Assembly (NCBI GenBank): GCA_033296885.1
Contig: MU864053.1
Coordinates: 1-50,070, forward strand
Length of the DNA: 50,070 bases
Source of the DNA: Triangularia verruculosa
Taxonomy: Eukaryota; Ascomycota; Sordariomycetes; Sordariales; Podosporaceae
Direction: 5' to 3'
In this document: piece after piece, positions 1 to 11,986 of the stretch
How the letters are laid out: the number at the start of each line of letters is the position of its first letter
Numbering within the stretch: position 1 is the first letter of the stretch
Notes under the pieces: model-generated
What the model was told of the DNA's origin: nothing
The model's input: the letters and a program-made list of their open reading frames with translations, nothing else
Databases searched by the model: none
Translations under genes and position numbers: made by a program

Positions 1-521
1 GGTTGTTGAGGGTTTAGCGTGGGGAATTGCACTGGTAAGTTCAAGCCATGTGGTCCATTACCGTGGGTGGCCCATTTCCAGGTCATCCAACCTACCTTGG
101 CTGAGCAGATAGGGCAGATCACGTCAATAGTGAGAGGGACACCATTCGGCAGTGATGATAAAACCCCGCAAACGCACTACGAGATTGATGCATCCATTCG
201 TAACAAGTTAGTTCAAGACTATCTATCCCGTCAGAAAGGTCTCGACATATGCAGAGACCCCTAATGCGATGCTGATATGCAACGCCATGCAGAAGACTAT
301 CGAATGGCACGCTGTGAATGAAGAGCCGGCAGGCGATCACGTCCCCGCCATGCTTAAGTCAAGTTCCATCGAGCCTACCTTTCAGGCAGCCTTCTGTTGA
401 TCTCGCTGTCTGATTAGCAGCAGCTTGTGATGGGCGTACGCAATGCTACCCATTGTTAGGTAAGATGTTTACGGTGATAGCCTCTGGTTCGGCAGCGGAA
501 ACCCATCAATCAAAGCCGATA
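1..521. other. Left-edge intergenic region, no supported gene
   Basis: There is an 81-codon open stretch on the plus strand at 19-264, but it begins with GTG, has no recognisable domain and may be the last exon of a gene cut by the window edge. I see no other feature before the first tRNA. Confidence 0.4.
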
Positions 522-614
522 GGTCCGCTGGCGTAATGGCAGCGCGTCTGACTACGATGTTACATTATACATTGTGCAATCAGGAGGTTCCAGGTTCGAC
601 CCCTGGGCGGATCA
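522..614 (+). tRNA. tRNA-Arg (ACG) with intron
   Basis: A complete cloverleaf can be drawn. The acceptor stem pairs 522-528 with 607-613 (one G-U pair) and the discriminator is A614. The D stem is GCGT/GCGC, the anticodon stem is TCTGA (547-551) with TCAGG (580-584), and the T arm is CCAGG-TTCGACC-CCTGG (590-606). The anticodon is ACG at 554-556, which decodes CGN Arg codons after A34 to inosine editing. A 21-nt intron (558-578) sits at the canonical position after base 37. The gene lies about 200 bp from a second intron-containing tRNA-Arg on the same strand. Confidence 0.9.
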
Positions 615-808
615 TTTTGCATATTCTCACTTTATATCTTAAAAACATAAATGCTTTTTTCCCCCTTTATTTTGCTATTGTCACCAAGGTTGGGGGAAAA
701 CAGCAATAGTTTGTGCTGGGTTCTGCTTATTAGCGTGCTAGTGTTATCGTTGTGGCTGATACGAGGGATGATCGAGTGATGGGAGATATCCTTAAAAAAG
801 GCAGCAAT

Positions 809-894
809 GGCCCGCTGGCCAAATGGTAAGGCGTCAGATTTCGGTTAGGAAGATTAACCTCTGAAGATTGTGCGTTCGAGTCGCACGTGGGTCG
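809..894 (+). tRNA. tRNA-Arg (TCG) with intron
   Basis: The acceptor stem GGCCCGC (809-815) pairs with GTGGGTC (887-893), with two G-U pairs; the discriminator is G894. The anticodon stem is TCAGA (834-838) with TCTGA (860-864). The anticodon is TCG at 841-843, reading CGA Arg codons. A 14-nt intron (845-858) lies after base 37. The T arm is GTGCG-TTCGAGT-CGCAC. It is a different Arg isoacceptor from the neighbour at 522-614, so the pair is not a recent duplication. Confidence 0.88.
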
Positions 895-1080
895 AAAACA
901 TTACTTTCACATCTTTTTGTTAACAAAGCATAATGTAACAAAATTGTACGGATATTTTTAGCTCTATTTTGGAGCTGACATTGATGATTGGTACGCTTAT
1001 AGGTAGTCAGTCTGATCCCTCCTTCCCAACCCCCACGTGCCCCCACATCCCCCCTTTGATCTCTTTTTGTCTCAGGTTAC

Positions 1081-3187
1081 TTAAGCCTTCAGCTGCACCG
1101 CCCGCCTTGCCGTGGTTCCAGTTCTCGTCGCCTGTCCATTGAGCGCACTGCGGCATGTGATTGTGCCCGGACGGTCAACACGTCTCGACGAGAAGGACCA
1201 CAGTCCGCTGCCAGGGGGAGTGGCCGCCATAGCGCTGCTGGTGGTACCTCTGTCACCCGGATACGTAACCTGCATGTTAACCTTCCAGTCGACGAGGTAG
1301 AGACTGCTGCAGGTGACACCGATGGTGCCGCTTTGGCCGCTGGTCCAGGTGACAGCATCCACGGACACAATATCCGGGCCGGAAAAGAGAGTCACGGTGA
1401 AGGTGCCGTTGCCAGTGGTGTTGTGGTTGGCAGACGAGATGGCGAGCTGGAAGACGTATTCGCCGGTGGGAGCTGAGTTGGCAAAGCGGACCTGGATGGA
1501 CTTGGAGTCGGATGACGGGGTGAAGGTGGCCAGGTTGGCCTGGGTTCCGGCAGACTGATCGGCCAGAACGGACCACGTCCATGTCAGAGTGTCGTTGCTG
1601 CCCATGTTGCTGTTGTCTTGGTAGCCGCGAAGGGTGAAGGTATCGTCGTTGCGAGCATAAAGCCGCTTGGGAAGAGCAACAGTCGCAACTTGGGTTCCGG
1701 TGGCCGAGATGGGGATAGTGGCATCGATCCGAGGGTTGGCTGTCTGCGGCTGGCCCTCACCCGGCTCACCAGGGTTGACCGGTCCGGCGCAAGTTGAGAT
1801 GTTGAAGACTGTGACGCCGGACTGGGGGAAGGGGTCGAGGGGACCGAAAATGTTGCCATCCTCATCGGGTCCAACACCACGCGTGAGGTGGGACATGGCG
1901 GCATACTCATTGATGATGGGCTCGATTCCGGGGACAAGTAGCTCAGGTTGAATCCACTCAAGGATCGGTGCAACATACTCGCCCGCCACGATTCCGTTCC
2001 TGGTAACCACAGTCCCACTTGAAGCGACCATGCGGTACTCACGCGTGTAGATGGAAGGGGTGGTCCCGTCAATGCGTGCAATCCACTTGTTGCGGCCACC
2101 TCCTTCCGGACGAGCCTGTCCAACACCGATAGATCTGTACGTCTCATGGCCAGTGCAAGGATCGATGTCGATGGCGCTGATAGAGACGGTGACGCTAGGA
2201 TCACTCGTGTAGCCGATAAAGCGCGTTTCGGCCACTTCGGCATTAGTGTTGGGAGTGTACACGCCGACGAGGGTCTCTTCGACTCTGATGTAAGCTGGGC
2301 TGCCGGTTGTGGTGATTTGAACGTTCCAGGCGACAATGTCAAAGCAGATAAGCTGATTTTGACCGTTGCGGAAGCCTCTGTACATGATGAAGTCTCCAGG
2401 TAGGAATGGAGCCATGACTAGCGGGTCAGGGGCTTGGCTATCACGAAGAGTCAGTCGAAGACATTTGCTACGAATTGGAGAGGTAGATTCTTACAAGATC
2501 CTGCGTGGAGTTCCAGCAACGACGGGACGTTGCGATGATGGACAGAGCGTGTCATTAGACGACCGAGGGACGCACATGGGAAAACCAGAGAAAGAGCTAA
2601 CAGAAGGGCTCTTGTCGTCAGCGACCATGAAGGGCGAAGAATATCCGGCCGAGAAGACGGCGTTGGGGTCATTGATTCTGATGGTTGGGCCGTTGAGGAT
2701 CTTCATGGTTCCATCAAAGTTGATCTCCTCAATGTAGCCCTGGTTGATCTCCATGGCAAACTCCTGCACGATGATCTGCGCCGCCATGGAAACACCATTG
2801 ACAATGTTGCCAGCCACCTGTTTGTTGTCAGCATCCAACGCCACCGATTTGGAGTGTACTTGATTCCATCTGCTATAATACTTACATTCACCTCGTATCC
2901 CATGACAGCTGCCTTTTGAGCAACAAAGTCCTTCCACGGCACATAAGCCGCAGGGAACGTCACCAGCATGTTCTTGGGAACTTGGACCGTCCAGCCATTG
3001 ACTGAGATGGTACCACCAGTGTTGTAAGAATCGTCGGTGGCCGTGGCGCTATTTCACCGTCAGTGTTCAAGTCCACGGCATCATAAATTGAGCACTCTTA
3101 CTCAACGAGAGCTCCGTCAAGCCAGATGGGGATGTCAACCCCCAAGGCCCCGAGGACGAGGCAGAGAAGTGGAAAGAGTACAAGCAT
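1081..3187 (-). CDS. Secreted protein of unknown function, beta-sandwich-like
   Basis: Four exons on the minus strand: 3187-3102, 3048-2886, 2817-2495 and 2437-1081, giving about 642 residues with consistent phase at every junction. The start at 3187 gives a hydrophobic signal peptide (MLVLFPLLCLVLGALG), so the protein is probably secreted. The rest is rich in Ser, Thr, Gly and Val with several N-x-S/T sites. The C-terminal 200 residues alternate in a way that suggests Ig-like beta strands and contain two widely spaced Cys residues. No catalytic motif is recognised. The first three exons each lack an independent long frame, but the spliced product is open throughout. It stands alone next to tRNA genes and has no obvious link to the cluster. 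The function is not assigned; extracellular or cell-wall association is inference from the signal peptide and composition. Confidence 0.75.
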
Positions 3188-6100
3188 GGCTCAAACTCTT
3201 GGAGACGGGAGCAGTGATGTAAGGATGGTCTGATGGAACTGGTCGTCCGTGTAGATAACAACTCGTTTTGGGGTGCATATTTCCATCTCTTTATACCTAT
3301 CTTTGAACATGTCAATATTCGCCTCTTTGAAATCCGAGGTGGGAAACTCTAACCGGCCCAGGCATCTCACTTTGTTCACATATACTTCACAACAATGTGG
3401 TTACATCTAGATACCATCCTCCACCGGCTTGACTTTCCAAAATTTGGTACACACGAGTGTATGGTAGTGCAACTGAGCAAGGTAGTGGTTCTGAACCTGT
3501 CACGAGGCACCTTCCTAATCTGACAATTTCGATATCCTAGGCATCAGGTAGAAGTGGCCACCTGAAGTAAGGGGCAACATACCTACCTACCTATACATGG
3601 TATTATTCGTGATGATACATTGACATCTCGTTAAGGAAATACAGAGCGAAATGTGGCCCAGAAGACCCACTAGAAACGAACGCTGACATGGAGGTTGTGG
3701 CTCTCGGATGCTTGGCAAGGAGTATTTACACAGGCAATGGTGCACTGGAAGTTGAAGGATGCTTGGCCGCTGGCGAGGCGAGAGTAACATGTACGGTCAG
3801 AACGAATTGGGGGCCGAAGTACTGTCGGTGGAGGTTCACGCGGTACACGCTGTCCACCCTACGTCGTAGGTAGTGATGGCTTCTACCAGCACCAAGTTTA
3901 TAATATTTTGCTAGGTACCTTCAGCTACCCAAGCTACCTACCTACACATTAGGTATGTCGCAACATAGGTATTTCCCCGTTGTGCTCGCCTCAATGTAGA
4001 CGCAGTAGAAGCCTTGGACTTAGGGTGGCCTGCTCAAGCAACGATTTGGATTATACCAACCCTGTACTAAAGATCGACCAGACTGCCGAGCATCAACCGC
4101 GGTTCGCCACCCGCTGGTCGGCCTGGGGCAATGGGAACTCCCGAGTCCAGTCTCAAAATAGATTAACTGCTGCGGTGCCCCGTACCTGTCACCATAGCGC
4201 CCAATAATTCCACTCGCTCAGTTTCATACCGCAGTACTCATTTCCAGCCCACACTGGGCAGTAGAGTTTAGACTATTGATTATCATATTGATTTCCACAG
4301 AAGCAAGCCTACCCGAGATACTTCGCGTATTCCTGCTGTTCTCCTCTCTATTGGGCCCGTGGGTGGCACACTTACCACATCTCGGTATGCATTCCGCGGG
4401 TGACAGTGGGTACTTGCGCCCAGAGCCGCATATATGCAGCTCAAAGCGCGCCGCTCCATGGAGACTCGGATGGTCTAGTGTCAGGGTGCGGGGAAAGTTC
4501 CGAAGACGTGTGCTGGTTTGTTCGTGTTCAGTCTCCAATATGCACAAGGCTTAGCGCGGGAACGTCCATCGCGGACGCCTGTCAATAATTCGGATTTATG
4601 GTTGCATTGGATGCTCATGACGGGCTAGTCCAGCGCAAGCTCATGGGTTGTGCCGTGTGGAGATGCAACCACAACGCTAACTCCGCCCCCACCCGAGCTC
4701 GCTTGTTTTGTTCGTTTAGAAGTGCCGAACCAGGACTGTTGCATCAACGGAAGCCCACGCGGAGGTTTTCAGTCGGGTCAACATCGATCCGGCAATGGCG
4801 GACGGCCTACCTCTAGACGACTGCAGCCTCCTGACCCAGCACCGAGGTTGAGGCCGTGGGGAGCCGTCGTGACCCGTTCCACAAGCATCTGAGATGATGC
4901 AAGGCTTGTGTCTATGGCGGGCAGGTTGACACGAACCTGACAGTGGGGTCGTCCGCTCGGGTGCATTCAGGAGATATCGACAGCCCGGTCCAATCATCTC
5001 CCTCTTGCCCCTGCCCCTGCCGCGGGCATGCATTTCCGGGATGGATTCTTCACGTTTTCCATGGCGCTTCGACACCGAAAGCTGTGAAAACGAAGATGCC
5101 CGGAAACATACCTTGCTCGGAAGTCGTCGGATCATACCCCGGACATGATGCCAAGAATAGGAGGATGGAGCCCAAAACAGGGTAAGGAGACGACGATCTA
5201 TGTGCAGGAGTGAGGCGCTAGTAGCGCCATCGGTTTTAATCAGGAGCTAACATCCAGCTCTTCGGGGAAACCATATGGAAGAAGCCAAGTGCAGAATCGT
5301 GCCTGGAGATCTAGTCAGCCTGCGTTTCTCATGGCAGAGTCTAGATTCGAGAATGCGATAGGCAATGCAGGACATTGAAGCTGTGATACCCGCTGCTAAG
5401 CCTCGATTTATTGACTGCCAAGTATACCGTCGGTCTTGGGTGAGCGAACCCTTCAACGGCCGTTTCGACCAAGATAATGTTAGAGAATTGACAAAGCTTA
5501 TCTCGGCTAAGCAAAATAAACTTCTTTTGGAGGTAAACAAATGGGTAGGTAGCAACGACTGGGGTGTTGAATCGAGGATGCCTGCGCTTCTGCCTATACC
5601 CACCTACTTTCCCTTCACCTTTGCTGTCCCTTGGGAGTCAACCAAATGTGGCTGCCACGAGGAAAGGTTCTTTAGACTTGGTTTTGGGTCCAATATTGAC
5701 GGCCTTGAATTCCCCTTTGCGGACCGATCACACACGCTGCATGCGAAGGAAGAGGCGCTCGTCAACGTTCTGGTGTCATTTTTATGACTGATGCATCCAC
5801 CACAAGGATCTTGGCCGAACACCCCAACGTGATATTGAAGCTGGTGGATGCATCCCACGCTTACACTTTCCTTGGACCGAATTCCACGACGCTCACATTG
5901 CCATGGCTCAAGGCAGTTCTTGCCGTCCTCTTTCCAAATCCCCACCACCCTCACAATCCCAGTGACCAGACTATCAGTTCACTAGCACCATCAAATCGTG
6001 AATGGAGCTACCTTATTCAGAGCTCAGATAGTGGCGAGGCCAGTCCAAGCGGTACTAGCTGGGCGTGAGCTTGGCAGCTGTCCAGTTCTACACCATCGGT

Positions 6101-6282
6101 ACACGGCCATTGCTCACCGTTGCCAGGTCCCCACCTCACGAGGATGAGCACACTCTGGAGGATGATAAAAGAAACGGATTTCCTGTGCCTAGAGCACGAA
6201 AGATCTCTTCCAATCAAGCCGAGCACTTGGTTACCAACCGGGCCTCCTTTCAACTCTCCTTCACCTGGTCCAGTCCCACACA
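3188..6282. other. Gene-poor 3.1 kb interval
   Basis: I found no convincing gene here. Small open frames exist, the longest 140 codons at 5365-5787 on the plus strand, but none has a recognisable domain, signal or good intron structure. The interval contains runs of the ACCTACCTA motif (3581-3593, 3933-3945) that recur elsewhere in the window. The last few hundred bases are presumably the promoter of the multicopper oxidase. Confidence 0.5.
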
Positions 6283-8389
6283 ATGTTGTCGGTTCTGACT
6301 TCCGCTCTTCTTGCCGTTTCGGCCTCGCCTGTTGTTTTGGGTCGGGCTACGCCCGATCACAAGCACAAGCTTGTTGCCAGAAAGGACTGGGAAAGCCCTG
6401 CGTACTCGTGGCTCTACCAGTTTCCTTTGCCCATTCCGCCGGTCAAGGCACCAAAGCTGTCAGTCTCCACGACCCGTCTACCTTATCTTTACTGGACATT
6501 GTTTGCTGATATTAGGCAATAGGACTGTGACCAACCCGGTGACCGGGAACCCCATTCACTACTATGAGGTCTACATCAACCGATTTACGCAGCAAGTGTA
6601 CCCAAACAAGGGTCCCGCAACCCTTGTTGGGTATGATGGCATCTCTCCTGGGCCGACCTTTATCGTGGAAAGAGGCCACGAGTCTGTTGTGCGCTTCATC
6701 AACAACGCTAGCATTGAGACCTCAGTCCATCTTCACGGATCTTACTCGGTAAGCCTTTCCCTCCTCGCCCGAATGTATCGCCACTGACACTTGACGCATA
6801 GCGTGCTCCTTGGGATGGATGGGCAGAAGACGTGACTATGCCAGGCGAGTTCAAGGACTACTACTATCCCAACCAACAGGCCGCCCGCTTCTTGTGGTAC
6901 CATGACCACGCGTTTATGCATGTAAGTGGCAAATAAGGTACTCTTGAAAGTCTGCCAGGGGCGAAGCTGACAGCAATACAAACAGACTGCAGAGAATGCC
7001 TATTTCGGTATGTTTGACCGATCCGCTCCTTTTTCTTTGCGCTTACTAACAACTACTAGGCCAAGCTGGAGGATACATTATTCATGATCCTGCCGAAGAC
7101 GCCCTGAACCTGCCCTCTGGATATGGTGTTCATGACATTCCATTGGTGCTCTCGGCCAAGCAATACAAGAACGATGGCAGCCTCTTCACCACCAACGGTG
7201 AGACCGACTCTCTCTACGGCGATGTGATCCATGTCAACGGCCAACCTTGGCCCTACTTCAACGTAGAGCCCCGCAAGTACCGTCTTCGCTTCCTCGATGC
7301 CGCCGTCTCTCGCACTTTCAAACTTTATTTCCAGCGCCAAACCGGCAGCACAGCCAAGATTCCTTTCCAAGTCATCGCTACTGATGCCGGCTTGATGACC
7401 TCGCCAGCCACCACCAGTGACCTCTACATCAGCATGGGGGAGCGCTACGAGGTTGTCTTTGACTTTGCTCCCTTTGCTGGGCAAAACATTACTCTGCGCA
7501 ACACCGACGATGTCGGACAGGATGACGACTATCTCCACACCAACAAGGTTATGAGATTTGTAGTCAGCAACACCCCTGTCACCGACACCAGCTCCGTGCC
7601 CAGCGCCCTTGCCACTGTCAACTGGCCCACTCCCGATGGCACCGGCGTGGACAGGCATTTCGAGTTTGACCGCTCCAATGGCGAGTGGCAGATCAACGGT
7701 GTTGTCTTTGCTGATATCAACAACCGGGTACTCGCCAATGTTCCCCGCGGCAAAGTCGAGATTTGGGAGCTTGAGAATGGCGGTGGCGGATGGAGCCACC
7801 CGATTCACATCCACCTTGTGGATTTCAAGGTCTTGTGGCGCTCCAATGATGCCGGCAGACCGGTCTACAACTACGAGGCCCAGGGTCTGAAGGACGTGGT
7901 CTGGCTCGCCCCCAACGAGATTGTCAGAGTCGAAGCTCACTACGCCCCATGGGACGGCGTCTACATGTTCCACTGCCACAACCTGATTCACGAGGATGTA
8001 AGTACTATCCCTTCCGGTAACGCGAGAACGTAAACTAACAACAACTACAGCACGACATGATGGCTGCCTTCAATGTCACTGCCCTGGAGGACCTGGGTTA
8101 CAACGAGACCTCGTTCCGTGACCCCATGGAGGCGAGATGGAGAGCCGAGCCGGTCACAGCGCCCAAATTTACCACTGCTGCCATCACCGAGAAGATTCAG
8201 TTCATGGCGGGACTTCAGCCCTACAACAATGTTGAAGAGGTGTTGGAGGTTCTTGACGAGTACTGGGCCACCCATACCAAGCGTGATGCGGAGGGCCCAG
8301 CTCCCAAGTCTGTTCCCCGGGCTTCGGCGGGCAAACCAAAGACCAGGAGAATGAGGGTGGAGGGTGGAAAGATTACAGAGGTCCTTTAA
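6283..8389 (+). CDS. Multicopper oxidase, bilirubin-oxidase-like, secreted
   Basis: Six exons: 6283-6458, 6523-6748, 6802-6921, 6986-7007, 7060-7997 and 8051-8389, giving about 606 residues. The first 20 residues form a signal peptide (MLSVLTSALLAVSASPVVLG). All four copper-ligand motifs are present: HLHG from H128, WYHDH ending at H170, HPIHIH at 428-433, and HCHNLIH at 486-492 followed by M497 as the predicted type-1 copper axial ligand. An axial Met is usual for bilirubin-oxidase/CotA-type enzymes, which have lower redox potential than Leu/Phe laccases. The enzyme should oxidise phenols or tetrapyrroles outside the cell and reduce O2 to water. Exon 4 is only 22 nt. The gene is 6 kb from the nearest cluster gene and its promoter lacks the TCGGCCGA motif, so I treat it as outside the cluster. 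The first donor (GTCAGT) is non-standard but gives the only open frame I found. Confidence 0.9.
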
Positions 8390-9232
8390 GGTTCCCGACA
8401 TGAAGAGTTAAAAGGGTTCGAGGGTGGATTTAGTGATATACCTAAGCATGGATGCGGATGGATTTGTAACAGTCATGTACACATACGATGGAGGCAGATG
8501 GTACATATAAATTTTATGGTAACGATAACAATGTTGAATATGTTTGCACTAAATGGTCAGGTCTAGTCGTGGGTTTATAGTAAGAAGCCTGGAATGAACA
8601 TGCATAGATTCCCTACGCTGCCCCTTTGAAGCCTGCTAGATCACTGAGCTTGTACAACTTTACCCAGAGCACGTATGGCCCCCAAACGACCGCTGTAGGG
8701 GGTAGGAAGAGGATGAGGTACCATAGCCACCTCATCTAGCAAAGTCACCGACATCTTCGAGAACCTTGAGTTGAGGGACCGCTAGAAGTGTCTGATCGCA
8801 AGGAGAGACAATGTCCGTCATAGCTGGGTGCGTCTCAGAAGAGGAGTCGTTCTTACAGCGACAAAAGTGCCCGGCAAAAAGAACATTGTCAGCAGAGCAA
8901 CTGCCTTCATTTGCTTGCCGTCGCGCAAAGCAACGCTTGTGTCCAGTCGAGATAGATGGGTTGTTCCCTGTTACAGTCAGACAGGTTTCAGAGGAGGTCA
9001 AAAGAACAGTACGCACCATCTGAAATACCAGGGAAGCTCCTTAAAGAACCATGTCACATTTTCAAATAGGTCACTCTGCGTGAATTGACGAGACGAAATA
9101 GTACCTTGGTCTCTAGAAATGAAGAAGCCGGTGAGACTTGAGGAAATCAGTCGCTGCAGGGACGTCGTCGTCACCCCCTTGCCGCGACAAATCCCCATTA
9201 ATAATGTGAATAAATAATTCGGCAGAAACAAG
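8390..9232. other. Intergenic region downstream of the oxidase
   Basis: 3' flank of the multicopper oxidase running to the tRNA-Asn. Only short unsupported frames are present. Confidence 0.5.
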
Positions 9233-9306
9233 TCCTCTGTGGCGCAATTGGCTAGCGCGTCTGACTGTTAATCAGGAGGTTGGAAGTTCGAGCCTTCCCG
9301 GAGGAG
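9233..9306 (+). tRNA. tRNA-Asn (GTT)
   Basis: A 74-nt intronless cloverleaf. The acceptor TCCTCTG pairs with CGGAGGA, with discriminator G9306. The anticodon stem TCTGA/TCAGG encloses loop CTGTTAA, so the anticodon is GTT. The T arm is GGAAG-TTCGAGC-CTTCC. It shares the D arm and anticodon-stem sequence of many fungal Asn tRNAs. Confidence 0.93.
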
Positions 9307-9936
9307 TGCATTCTTTTCTTTTTGTAATCTAATACATCATCAAACACCATATGAGGCAAAATCCTTGTGCAGAAACTCGTTGTTTCGGTATGCAAGGTAG
9401 TCTTTATCTGAATAAGGCACTGGAAGTTCCAAGTTGGATGACTCGCAATCTAGAGCTGACAGGTAGCTAAGGTAAGTACCTTGTTGAGTTCAATGTCTGG
9501 TGTTAATGATAGAAACAGACCCACAAGAACTGCGTCGCTCCTCAGATGGGAAAGTTGTTACGGTTGATGTCCCGAAATCACTTCCAGTCTTGTTTTTTTC
9601 ACCTGCTTCTCACAATTGACAGATTTGTGGTGCGGATAACGGGTAACTGCTGATACTAGATCAAGCGGCATTGCTCTCTATTCACTCATGACCAGGTTAG
9701 GGAGCAAGAATGCGGCTGGGTAATCCGAAGAGCATCCTTTTGGAGATGAGTACGGATATTCACTCAACTTCTGGAGCATCGCCCGTGACCCACCAACCGT
9801 GCTCTTGCTCTCATATACCCTCGTAGGAGTGAATCCAATCCGACCTGGGATAAGTTCCGTCTGCGTTCGCTTTCCTCCTGGATTTTAATCTTCCACTCGA
9901 TCATTGCGCAGACGCCATCCCACCATACAGGCAAAG
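9307..9936. other. Intergenic region
   Basis: No gene seen. The last part is presumably the promoter and 5' leader of the gene starting at 9937. Confidence 0.45.
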
Positions 9937-11153
9937 ATGACAGCAATCAACATGCAGTCTATCCAGACCGCCCTCGAGGGTATCGTCTCTGGTGAGCGAA
10001 AGAATTGGGACCACAATCTCTCCGCCTTGCCAAGATGGATTCACAAGCTTGGCTGGCTTTACTACTCGGTGCTTCTCAGAGACCAAAATGTTATGAAGCA
10101 CGGCTGGCTCGCTGGATGCCAGGGTAAAAGGCAAGTTTACTCGTTTTTCACCGTTGTTTGGTACATACAAGGTGGTTGTTAACCTGGAACCGTCTTATAG
10201 ATTCAGCATTCCGCAAATGCCCAAACCCGTCCGCGAGAGCCACAGCCTCGCCTCGACTGGGCTTCGCAGTTTCAAGGAGGTTACAGGTAACCTCAATGCT
10301 ATTGTGGAGCGGTCCGAAATCGTTTCCAACTTCATCGAAAGGGCCATCATCGAGTACCGAGAGGGGGTGGTGGGCGGATTTGTGAAGCCTCTCGCGGCAG
10401 CTGAGCGGCAGATGGAGAAGTGTGTGGTGCTTGCCGAGGAGATGGCCACGGCGTACAACGACTTCGCCGGCTGTCTCGGTTCGTTTTTCTTTCCACCTTT
10501 CTTCGATTGACCTCGGCTGACGATAGAATCCTGCAAACAGAGCGTACCATGAAGGTAAGAGACCACTCGTGCTGCCTGCTCCCTTGGTTACATCCACTAA
10601 CCTAGTCGCAGTCATCACTGACAGGCGAGCTTTATGTTCTCGACTCCGAAAAGCGAGAGTGGGTCAAGGATGCCGCCCTGATCAGCAAGTTCATCCAGGT
10701 TGTCTACTACAACATCCTTACCGCTGCCGCCTCGGTAAAAAAGATGTCCGAGCTGCTCAAGCCGGGACTCAGACTCAAGGACGAACCTCTGGTACAGCTG
10801 TACAGCGAAGCCTTGGGAGCCCGGGCCCGACTCCGAGTTTCCCGTGAGCTGGCCAAGCTATTCACCACAGCGGCTGACTCCCTCGCCGCTTCCACCGAAA
10901 GACTAGACTGCATAATTCAAGACGCAGACAGACAGTATCGCACTCAGTTGCAAAGTGATGAACGCAGATGGGATGCTCTGTTGGAAGATCAGAAGGACTA
11001 TGTCTCGGACGCCGCCAAACAGGTATGTCAGTTCCTTCCGAGTCTGGATATTGATGCTGACTGACATGATCTCAGGGTAACGATAAGCTGTGGCGCAGTA
11101 TTCGCGAAATTGTGCGGGATGTCCACGTAGAGGTTGACCCCTTTAGGTCTTGA
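9937..11153 (+). CDS. Hypothetical helical protein, five exons with a microexon
   Basis: Spliced by eye into exons 9937-10130, 10201-10478, 10541-10554, 10612-11022 and 11076-11153, giving about 324 residues. The first intron is GC-AG: the exon ends AAAAG and the intron starts GCAAGT, the usual context for a GC donor, and the alternative GTAAAA donor gives a wrong frame downstream. Exon 3 is only 14 nt and encodes the end of E plus R-T-M-K; it restores frame between exons 2 and 4. The product has no signal peptide or membrane segment. It is rich in amphipathic helix (repeated heptad-like stretches around residues 90-130 and 200-280), so it may form coiled coils. I do not recognise the family and assign no function. 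Confidence 0.7.
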
Positions 11154-11986
11154 TGATGAGACCAGAGGAAGATGGGCGGATCAGTCAGGCACTTCCATAC
11201 TCTCTCTCAAATGCGACATTTGGTGTACCTTGCTCTGGTGCTTCCTGATCCAGTGACGTCATACCAAACGGCCGGGCCGCCGGGGAACGCTACCACCGGA
11301 ATCGGCAGTGTGGTCCCGAAAATCGCTCTCTCTCCTCCCGCAGGCGTCCTGTCTGAACGGTATACTCTTCTTGCACTATTTGTTCGTCAAGTGAATGTTG
11401 GCGTGTTGCGTGATTCCCACTCTTGGCTCTTCCCCGTGGCGTGACAAAGAGTGTTTGTGTTGAACACGGAGACGGGAAGACCCCCACCCGTCACTTCCTG
11501 GCAGGCCAATCAGACCCACTCACGACGACGTTGAACTGGGCGCCAGCGCAATTGCGCAATCTGTGCCAGGAATAATGCCACAAGCCCTCCACTATCACCA
11601 GCGCGGCGAAAAGGCTATGGGATGCTGTTAGTGGTCGCTTAAGGCTTCCCAATAGACAGTTCCGAATGCAGTACCACGCAGCGACTGCCGTTCCAGCCTT
11701 TGCCCAAAACGCTGATGGTTGTCCGACCTCGATGTCTAGTGGAGCCTGGGCGGTGACAGCATCCATGATGCCGGGACTCGCTTTTTCTCTGCATGGCAGC
11801 ATGCAGGGTCTGTCGTGGGCTTGAAAGCTTATACATCGGTGGTGTCCCCAGTTCGTCGCGTCTCTTTCATGCCACCGCTCCATCTGTCATCCCAGGAAGC
11901 CCCCTCGGCTTCTCGTCTTGATACAGGCCATCTCTTGGTCGCCTTGCCATTGCCTCGACCGCAACCTCGAGAGAATATCAGCAAAG
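11154..11986. other. Intergenic region and permease promoter
   Basis: No gene supported. A CCAAT box (about 11504, GGCCAATCAG) lies in the upstream part of the permease promoter. No TCGGCCGA motif is present. Confidence 0.45.

Noticed and set aside
19..264. 81-codon plus-strand frame at the window edge
   Set aside because: GTG start, no domain, no splice context and cut off by the edge; mentioned only as a possible terminal exon.
5365..5787. 140-codon plus-strand frame in the 3-6 kb gap
   Set aside because: No recognisable motif, no clear promoter or introns, and overlapping frames of similar length exist on the other strand.
7056..7991. 311-codon minus-strand frame
   Set aside because: Antisense shadow of the multicopper oxidase exon, whose copper motifs on the plus strand are unmistakable.
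10121..10130. GTAAAA as donor of the first intron in the gene at 9937
   Set aside because: Joining from there puts the next exon in the wrong frame; the GC donor ten bases later keeps it open.
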